From an uncultured Eubacteriales bacterium (GTDB lineage: Bacteria; Bacillota; Clostridia; Peptostreptococcales; Anaerovoracaceae): 7,447 bases of DNA. The notes under the pieces are model-generated. The model was not told the DNA's origin. It worked only from the letters and a program-made list of their open reading frames with translations, and searched no databases. Position numbers and translations under genes: made by a program. The stretch lies in assembly GCA_902793875.1 (NCBI GenBank), contig CADBFL010000079.1, positions 1-7,447 on the forward strand, given 5' to 3'. Numbering within the stretch: position 1 is the stretch's first letter; every line of letters starts with the position of its first letter. Below, piece by piece: positions 1 to 4,592 of this stretch.

Positions 1-315
1 CGTGTCAGCAAAAAGACCGGCAGGGGCAGACACACCACAAGACATGTCGAGATATTCCCGCTTAAAGACGGCACGATGCTCTATGATACGCCGGGATTCA
101 CATCCCTCGATATGCCGCAGCTCGATGTGCTGCAGGTCAGGGAACTGTTTCCGGAGTTCAGGGAGCTTCAGGATAAGTGCAGGTACGCTGACTGCATGCA
201 TCTCAATGAACCCGACTGCGCCGTAAAGGACGCTCTTGCGTCAGGGCTCATAGCTGAAAGCAGATACGGATCGTATGTCATGATGACTGAAGAGGTGAAA
301 AAATGGCAAAAATAG
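1..315 (+). CDS. rsgA: Ribosome small subunit-dependent GTPase RsgA, C-terminal part (5' truncated)
   Basis: The last 104 residues of RsgA (YjeQ/YloQ), a circularly permuted GTPase that assists late maturation of the 30S subunit in the cytoplasm. The family is usually about 290-300 residues, so roughly two thirds lies upstream of the window. Seen here: the conserved stretch VSKKTGRGRHTTRHVEIF at the start of the fragment, the G3 motif DTPGF (fragment residues 29-33), and then the family zinc site Cx4CxHx5C with ligands C60, C65, H67 and C73. The reading frame is open from base 1 to the TAG at 313-315. The end overlaps the start of rpe by 13 bases, and the rpe Shine-Dalgarno lies within this gene, so the two are probably translated in a coupled way. 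The rsgA-rpe pair is a standard Bacillota arrangement. Identification is firm; only the length is incomplete. Confidence 0.96.
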   Translation, partial: RVSKKTGRGRHTTRHVEIFPLKDGTMLYDTPGFTSLDMPQLDVLQVRELFPEFRELQDKCRYADCMHLNEPDCAVKDALASGLIAESRYGSYVMMTEEVKKWQK

Positions 316-947
316 CACCATCGATACTGGCCGCGGATTTTTCGGAGCTCGGCCGCGATGTCAGAAGATTAAGTTCAGAGGGGGCGGACTATCTGCACAT
401 AGACATAATGGACGGAGTCTTCGTTCCCAATATCAGCTTCGGACCGGATGTCATGAAGAGCATACTCGGCGACGCGGGCGCACCTTTCGACGTGCATCTC
501 ATGATAACCGAACCTGTAAGATACATCGACAGATTCGTCACGGACAATACTGAGTTCATCACCGTCCATTACGAGGCGTGCGCAGACCTTGACGCGACCC
601 TGAAGACCATAAAGGAGCACGGCGTGAAGGCCGGCGTATCGATAAAGCCGGGGACAGAGCCCGATGTGCTTGACGCCTTTCTGAAAGACATCGATCTTGT
701 CCTGGTCATGTCGGTCGAACCCGGCTTCGGCGGTCAGAAGTTCATGGATTCATCTCTTGCGAAGATAAGATATTATAAAGAAAAAAGAGAAGAAGAGGGT
801 CTCGGATACGTGATCGAGGTCGACGGCGGACTCAGCTCCGCAAACTCACATCTTGTAAGAGAAGCCGGCGCTGATATCATAGTTGCGGGCTCGGCCGTAT
901 TCAAAGCGCCTGACATGGCGGCCGAGATAAGGGGCATATGTGGATAA
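303..947 (+). CDS. rpe: Ribulose-phosphate 3-epimerase
   Basis: Cytoplasmic enzyme interconverting D-ribulose 5-phosphate and D-xylulose 5-phosphate in the non-oxidative pentose phosphate pathway. At 214 residues it is full length for this TIM-barrel family. The N-terminal APSILAADF carries the conserved Ser7. HIDIMDG gives metal ligand H32 and ligand/catalytic base D34, DVHLMI gives H65, and EVDGG gives D174, so the two catalytic aspartates and the divalent-metal site are intact. VMSVEPGFGGQKF (residues 135-147) is the phosphate-side signature, and AGSAVF (195-200) closes the phosphate-binding region. The ATG at 303 is chosen because GAGGTG at 292-297 sits five bases upstream and the protein then starts exactly where the family does. 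It overlaps rsgA by 13 bases. In many Bacillota the next gene is thiN (thiamine pyrophosphokinase); that gene is not here. No anomaly in the protein. Confidence 0.97.
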   Translation: MAKIAPSILAADFSELGRDVRRLSSEGADYLHIDIMDGVFVPNISFGPDVMKSILGDAGAPFDVHLMITEPVRYIDRFVTDNTEFITVHYEACADLDATLKTIKEHGVKAGVSIKPGTEPDVLDAFLKDIDLVLVMSVEPGFGGQKFMDSSLAKIRYYKEKREEEGLGYVIEVDGGLSSANSHLVREAGADIIVAGSAVFKAPDMAAEIRGICG

Positions 948-1046
948 GTCCCGTTGCCGCGGATGCCCTGCAATAAGCGGGCTCCGGGCTGCGCAGAAGA
1001 CAAAGTATACGGAAAATCACCGGGATCGGACATAAAACGCATGGCA

Positions 1047-1062
1047 AATACTGTACAGTATT
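1047..1062. repeat. Perfect 16-base palindrome upstream of comEC
   Basis: AATACTGTACAGTATT reads identically on both strands, with no spacer, and ends 42 bases before the chosen comEC start. It is AT-rich at the flanks with a TGTACA core, a form typical of operators bound by a homodimeric repressor. A near-zero loop makes it a poor RNA hairpin, so a protein site is the better reading. I cannot assign a regulator: it is not a Gram-positive LexA box, an ARG box, CIRCE or a Fur/PerR box. Function is inference; the symmetry is seen directly. Confidence 0.55.
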
Positions 1063-1088
1063 GAACGCCTCAAAACGGTAGAATCAGT

Positions 1089-1103
1089 GCAGGAGATGCC
1101 TGC
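1089..1103 (+). promoter_or_regulatory. comEC ribosome binding site within a small hairpin
   Basis: AGGAG at 1091-1095 is the only good Shine-Dalgarno near the start of comEC. Its spacing selects the ATG at 1105 (nine bases), not the in-frame GTG at 1087 (upstream of the site) or the ATG at 1096 (directly abutting it). The same bases form the 5' arm of a perfect 5-bp inverted repeat, GCAGG (1089-1093) / CCTGC (1099-1103), with loop AGATG. Folding would hide part of the Shine-Dalgarno and could hold translation low. The stem is short, so its effect is uncertain. Confidence 0.5.
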
Positions 1104-1104
1104 C

Positions 1105-3465
1105 ATGCCAAGACGCGTTTTAGCAAGTCTGACCATCATGCACATAGCCGGCATCAGCGCCGGCTATTTTATGTTCGAAGCGATGAGGGTGACCGGATCC
1201 TTCTGCTTCATTGCCGCTTCATGCGCAGCGGTCATGTTTGCCGGAGATCCGGAGGAGGGAAGCAAAAGACGAAGGCTGATGCTTGCAGCCCTCATGCTCG
1301 CGGGATTCATGTCGTTTGCCCTCAGATACGCTCTGATGGAAAAAGAAACGTCCCTGTGGACGGGCCGTGAATGCGTTCTGAGCGGAAAGGTGCTTTCTGC
1401 CGCTTCAAAAGAAGACAGACTCGAGCTCGATGTAAGGACAGACGGAAAGAACGGCATGCCGCGCAAGGTAAAGCTGATGCTGAGGAATTATCCCTCGCAT
1501 CCCGCAGAAGATGCATCCGGAAAGAAGACATACGAAGAAGCATATGAGCTGACAGGCACATCCATCACTGCCGGAGGAGAATTCATCGAGCCGGCCGGAG
1601 CGGATGATCCGGGAGTGTTCGATTACAGGCTGTACATGAGGGCAAAGGGGACTCCTCTGATATTCAGGGCAGGCGGGATCGACGTAACAGATGAAGGAGG
1701 GACCGCGGCATCGTTCAGAAGGCGCCTCTTCAGGACGAGAGAGGACTTCGTTTCGCGCTTTGACGATGAGACGGCGGGGTTCATAAGGGGCGCTGTGTTC
1801 GGCGACAAGCGGGAACTGGACGAAGACATCGTAAAGGAATTCAACGCGAACTCCACCGGCCACATCCTTGCCGTAAGCGGCCTGCACATGGGGTTTCTGT
1901 ACGCTCTTCTGAAGGCTCTCACGGGGCGGAGAAGGACCGCGGGCATATCCGCGGCGATCATAGCCGTGATGATCATCTACGGAGAGATGACGCTGTGGAG
2001 CCCGGCCACTTTGCGGGCGTGCATCGTGATGGGTCTGAGCATACTTTCGCTTCATTTCAGAAGACCCTTCGATCTTCTGACTTCAGTCAGTCTTGCCGCC
2101 ATGCTGATACTTGCATCGCAGCCGTATGAGCTTTTCGATACGGGATTCAGGATGTCGTTTCTTGCCATGGCGGGCATAGCGTTCATGACAAAGCCGCTCT
2201 CTTCCGCAACAGGCGAAGGGCTGGGGATGATGCTTGCCGTGCAGGCGGGCACAGTGCCTGTAACGGCGTATACGTTCTGCCGCATCAATCCTCTTTCCGT
2301 ATTCATAAACATACCGGTCATACTCCTCGCGTCGGTGATGGTGCCGCTGTGCCTGCTGCTTCTGATCTGCGGCCTTATGCTCGGCGTCTTTCCGGGCGCC
2401 GGGATATACATGGCTCAGCTGATCGCTCATGCCGTCATGAAGATCAATCATCTGCTGACTTTTGACGGGGGATTCTCGCTAAACGTAGCGGGCTTTGGCG
2501 CTGCTTCGGCGGTCGCGCTGTACGCTCTCATGTTCGGGCTCTCATCCGAATGGGCCAGGATACGCATCATAAGAAAAGACAGGAAGGGACTTCTGAGGAC
2601 CGCGGCGGCACTGCTCGCTCCCTTCATAATGCTGAGCTCATGCCTTTATGACAGCTTCAGTGATGATGAGATCGTCTTCGTCTCGGTCGGACAGGGCGAC
2701 TGCACTCACATAAGGGCAGGGGGCCGCAGCGTGCTCATAGACGGAGGCGGCAGAGAGGACTTCAATACCGGAGAGAGGGTGCTGATGCCGTATCTTCTGC
2801 ACGAGGGATGCAGCGCAGTGGATATAGCTCTTGTGACGCATCTTCATGAAGACCATTACAGGGGGATATGCGAGCTGGCCGAGGCATACCCCGTGGGAAT
2901 GGCCGGGATACCGGCGGACTACTCTGACGTGATAGAAAACGGGACAGGTCCGTTCGGGCCGGACAGACTGTTTCCGGTCGTCCCGGGCATGAAGATAAAA
3001 CTGGCTGAAGAGATATACATCGAAGCGGTCTGGCCTGTAAGGACATCTTCGAAGCCCGTGAGCGCTGATGACCCGAACGAGCACAACTGCGTTTACATAA
3101 TAAGCTTCGGAGACGTGAAGACGATGGTCACCGGGGACCTTCTCGAAAAAGACGAGCTTGAGATGGTGGAGCATTACAGAAAAAGAGGGAGAGAAGACGT
3201 CCTGAGATGCGATATACTGAAGGTCGCTCATCACGGGAGCAGATCCAGCTCGTCGGAAGAATTTCTTGACGCCGTGTCTCCCGCTATAGCAGTCATACAG
3301 GCAGGAAGAAACAATATCTACGGACATCCGCACAGTCAGACGCTCGACCGCCTTGAGGAACGGGGGATCGCAGTTTACAGGACGGATATAAACGGAGCGG
3401 TCGGCATGGATATACGCAAAAACAAAGTGAAAGTCGATGTGATGCATCCGACGCCGGGCAGCTGA
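1105..3465 (+). CDS. comEC: DNA internalization channel protein ComEC/Rec2
   Basis: Polytopic inner-membrane protein that forms the channel for single-stranded DNA entry during natural transformation. With the ATG at 1105 it has 786 residues, a normal length for the three-part form. Order: N-terminal TM helices (about 7-45 and 58-75), an OB-like soluble domain (DUF4131 type, about 85-200, ending in DPGVFDYRLYMRAKG), the Competence domain with the hallmark AVSGLHMG (256-263) and many TM helices to about 525, then a metallo-beta-lactamase domain. That last domain keeps VGQGD (528-532), LIDGGG, HLHEDH (H579, H581, D583, H584), VTGD (D678), VAHHGS (H709, H710) and GHPH (H741, H743), so the proposed nuclease that degrades the non-transported strand looks active. 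An alternative GTG start at 1087 would add six residues but has a poor ribosome binding site. Two hairpins lie at the 5' end of the gene. No comEA or comEB is adjacent. holA follows, as is common in Bacillota. Confidence 0.95.
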   Translation: MPRRVLASLTIMHIAGISAGYFMFEAMRVTGSFCFIAASCAAVMFAGDPEEGSKRRRLMLAALMLAGFMSFALRYALMEKETSLWTGRECVLSGKVLSAASKEDRLELDVRTDGKNGMPRKVKLMLRNYPSHPAEDASGKKTYEEAYELTGTSITAGGEFIEPAGADDPGVFDYRLYMRAKGTPLIFRAGGIDVTDEGGTAASFRRRLFRTREDFVSRFDDETAGFIRGAVFGDKRELDEDIVKEFNANSTGHILAVSGLHMGFLYALLKALTGRRRTAGISAAIIAVMIIYGEMTLWSPATLRACIVMGLSILSLHFRRPFDLLTSVSLAAMLILASQPYELFDTGFRMSFLAMAGIAFMTKPLSSATGEGLGMMLAVQAGTVPVTAYTFCRINPLSVFINIPVILLASVMVPLCLLLLICGLMLGVFPGAGIYMAQLIAHAVMKINHLLTFDGGFSLNVAGFGAASAVALYALMFGLSSEWARIRIIRKDRKGLLRTAAALLAPFIMLSSCLYDSFSDDEIVFVSVGQGDCTHIRAGGRSVLIDGGGREDFNTGERVLMPYLLHEGCSAVDIALVTHLHEDHYRGICELAEAYPVGMAGIPADYSDVIENGTGPFGPDRLFPVVPGMKIKLAEEIYIEAVWPVRTSSKPVSADDPNEHNCVYIISFGDVKTMVTGDLLEKDELEMVEHYRKRGREDVLRCDILKVAHHGSRSSSSEEFLDAVSPAIAVIQAGRNNIYGHPHSQTLDRLEERGIAVYRTDINGAVGMDIRKNKVKVDVMHPTPGS
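1144..1170 (+). terminator. Terminator-like hairpin in the 5' coding region of comEC
   Basis: ATAGCCGGC (1144-1152) and GCCGGCTAT (1159-1167) are perfect reverse complements with a six-base loop, ATCAGC, followed by TTT; with the last stem base this is a run of four T. A GC-rich 9-bp stem plus a T-run is the layout of an intrinsic terminator, although the run is short and interrupted by A. It lies 40-66 bases into comEC (codons 14-22, residues IAGISAGYF). Terminator or attenuator activity is inference; codon use for Gly/Ala/Ile could also give the repeat by chance. Confidence 0.35.
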
Positions 3466-3470
3466 GAATC

Positions 3471-3500
3471 TTGAGAGACATCAGTCCGATGTGTTAAAAT
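3471..3500 (+). promoter_or_regulatory. Predicted sigma-A promoter for holA and the genes after it
   Basis: TTGAGA (3471-3476, five of six to the -35 consensus), an 18-base spacer, then TAAAAT (3495-3500, five of six to the -10) preceded by TG at 3492-3493, an extended -10. It begins six bases after the comEC stop. Transcription would start near 3507, which gives a leader of about 40 bases to the holA ATG at 3548. It is the best promoter match I see in the window. It argues that holA, the HD-GYP gene, argR and recN can be transcribed independently of comEC. Confidence 0.6.
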
Positions 3501-3515
3501 ATTACGATGGAAAAC

Positions 3516-3533
3516 CGGATGATATTTCATCCG
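3516..3533 (+). repeat. Inverted repeat in the predicted holA leader
   Basis: CGGATG (3516-3521) and CATCCG (3528-3533) form a perfect 6-bp stem with a six-base AT-only loop, ATATTT. It ends four bases before the holA Shine-Dalgarno at 3537-3541. No T-run follows, so it is not a terminator. It may affect ribosome access or RNA stability; function unknown. Confidence 0.4.
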
Positions 3534-3536
3534 CCC

Positions 3537-3541
3537 GGGAG
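3537..3541 (+). promoter_or_regulatory. holA ribosome binding site that decides the start
   Basis: GGGAG lies six bases before the ATG at 3548, and directly abuts the in-frame ATG at 3542. The longer frame from GTG at 3491 has no Shine-Dalgarno and would begin upstream of the predicted transcription start. The 3548 start also matches the usual beginning of the protein (a short helix, then the FYG-E-YL motif). Confidence 0.6.
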
Positions 3542-3547
3542 ATGACG

Positions 3548-4573
3548 ATGGCCTACAGGGATTTTGCAAACGACAGACAAAAAGGGGTGCTGAAAGACGT
3601 GCTGATGTTCTACGGAGCAGAAGACTACCTCATGAACTGGGCTGTCGACATGATCATATCCGACAATGTCGAAGAAGAAAACCGCGACCTCGACGTCAGG
3701 TACATGGACGGTGACAGCGTCAGCGCCTATGACATAATGGCCGAGGCCAGGGCGTATTCGATGTTTTCGCCGAAAAGAGTGGTCATAGTAAGGAACTACC
3801 TGCCTCTTTACAGGAAGACTGAAGATGCCGGTGCAGAAGAGCTCCTTGAATTCGCGGGCGGCAGGCTGGATTCCGCTGCGGTAGTATTCTGCGTGGAAAG
3901 CAGGTTCAGCGGAGACATCGGATCATTCGGCAAAAAGATGATAAAAGCCTGCGGATCCTACGAATTTGCGAGGCTCGAAAAGGCCGATCTCAAGGCTTTC
4001 ATAACAAAGCGGGTGCACGCAGCCTCAAAGATGATCGCCAGGCGCGAGCTCGAGCACATGATAGATGTGACGGGCTATTACAACAGAGGCAGCAGCTACG
4101 ATCTCTCGCAGCTCGACAGAGACATAAAAAAGATAACGGGAGCCTGCGCGGGAGACGATATCACGGCGCAGCTGATCGAAGATATACTTATCGGCGACAG
4201 CGACAGATTCGCATTCAATCTCGTCGATGCTCTAACTGCCGGCAACAGAGACAGGGCTCTTTCCATCGCAGAGGCCATCATAAGGGATGACGACGGGGCG
4301 ATGGGGGCGCTCGCTCTTCTGACCAGACAGTTCGAGATAATGTACGATGCGCTCGAATTGTCCGAAGAGGGACTCAGCATCCCCGCAATGGCAAAAAAGA
4401 CCGGGATCAACGAATACAGGTTCAGAAAAGCCTGCAGCGCTGCCGGCAGATACAGCCGCCGCCGCATCAAGAAAATACTGACGGATCTTTATAACGCCGA
4501 CAGGGATATAAAGAGAGGGGACATGGACAAGGACACCGCGCTCGAACTTACAGCCGTGTCGGCATGTCCGTGA
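3548..4573 (+). CDS. holA: DNA polymerase III subunit delta
   Basis: The delta subunit is the part of the clamp-loader complex that binds and opens the beta sliding clamp at the replisome. From the ATG at 3548 the protein has 341 residues, typical of Bacillota HolA. The N-terminal AAA+-like domain begins with MFYGAEDYLMNWAVDMI (20-36), where FYG-E-YL is the family landmark. The middle holds MFSPKRVVIVRNYLP (72-86), AVVFCVESRF (111-120) and the second-domain region around DLKAFITKRV. The C-terminal helical collar domain has FNLVDALTAGNRDRAL (223-238), LLTRQFEIMYDAL, and the ending DLYNADRDIKRGDMDKDTAL, which matches the usual D-(I/L)-K-G pattern. As in the family, no Walker A is seen. It follows comEC, its common neighbour, with its own predicted promoter between. 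In many Bacillota rpsT comes next; here an HD-GYP receptor gene does, 19 bases later. A longer GTG-start version (360 residues, from 3491) is less likely. Confidence 0.9.
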   Translation: MAYRDFANDRQKGVLKDVLMFYGAEDYLMNWAVDMIISDNVEEENRDLDVRYMDGDSVSAYDIMAEARAYSMFSPKRVVIVRNYLPLYRKTEDAGAEELLEFAGGRLDSAAVVFCVESRFSGDIGSFGKKMIKACGSYEFARLEKADLKAFITKRVHAASKMIARRELEHMIDVTGYYNRGSSYDLSQLDRDIKKITGACAGDDITAQLIEDILIGDSDRFAFNLVDALTAGNRDRALSIAEAIIRDDDGAMGALALLTRQFEIMYDALELSEEGLSIPAMAKKTGINEYRFRKACSAAGRYSRRRIKKILTDLYNADRDIKRGDMDKDTALELTAVSACP

Positions 4574-4592
4574 AAAGGGGTAAATTGCTGCA

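Larger units (their letters stand above)
948..1104 (+). other. Spacer between rpe and comEC
   Basis: A 157-base gap, the longest in the window, with no supportable gene. It holds a short GC-rich inverted repeat (GCCC-t-GC / GC-GGGC, 965-982, loop AATAA) that lacks a T-run, so I do not call it a terminator. It also holds the 16-base palindrome at 1047-1062 described separately. TATACG at 1006-1011 and TAGAAT at 1079-1084 resemble -10 boxes, but neither has a usable -35 at 16-18 bases. TTGAAC at 1061-1066 is only 12 bases from TAGAAT. Whether comEC is cotranscribed with rpe therefore stays open. Confidence 0.6.

Noticed and set aside
938..976. A 12-codon frame (MWISPVAADALQ) overlapping the end of rpe, as a possible leader peptide for comEC
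   Set aside because: The purine-rich AAGGGG is only three bases from its ATG, the peptide has no run of regulatory codons, and no attenuator lies right after it.
965..982. GC-rich hairpin after rpe as an intrinsic terminator
   Set aside because: The stem is bulged (4 + 2 bp) and no T-run follows, so termination is not supported.
1061..1084. TTGAAC / TAGAAT as a comEC promoter
   Set aside because: The spacer is 12 bases, far below the usable 16-18, and the start point would fall on the ribosome binding site.
1405..2055. Minus-strand open frame of 216 codons opposite the middle of comEC
   Set aside because: Antisense shadow: low-complexity Arg/Pro/Ser/His composition, no recognisable domain, no ribosome binding site of note, and the sense strand encodes the diagnostic Competence domain.
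2638..3447. Long open frame on the minus strand opposite the metallo-beta-lactamase part of comEC (269 codons)
   Set aside because: It lies wholly antisense to a clearly conserved domain, its translation is His/Arg/Tyr/Cys-rich and matches no family I recognise, and it results from the codon bias of the sense gene.
3491..3547. GTG at 3491 as the true holA start (19 extra residues)
   Set aside because: No Shine-Dalgarno precedes it, it overlaps the predicted -10, the extra residues have no counterpart in HolA, and the ATG at 3548 has GGGAG at good spacing.
4434..4449. Overlapping palindromes GCAGCGCTGC and CTGCCGGCAG in holA
   Set aside because: They fall on Ala/Ser/Gly codons, have no loop suited to an RNA hairpin, and there is no regulatory context.
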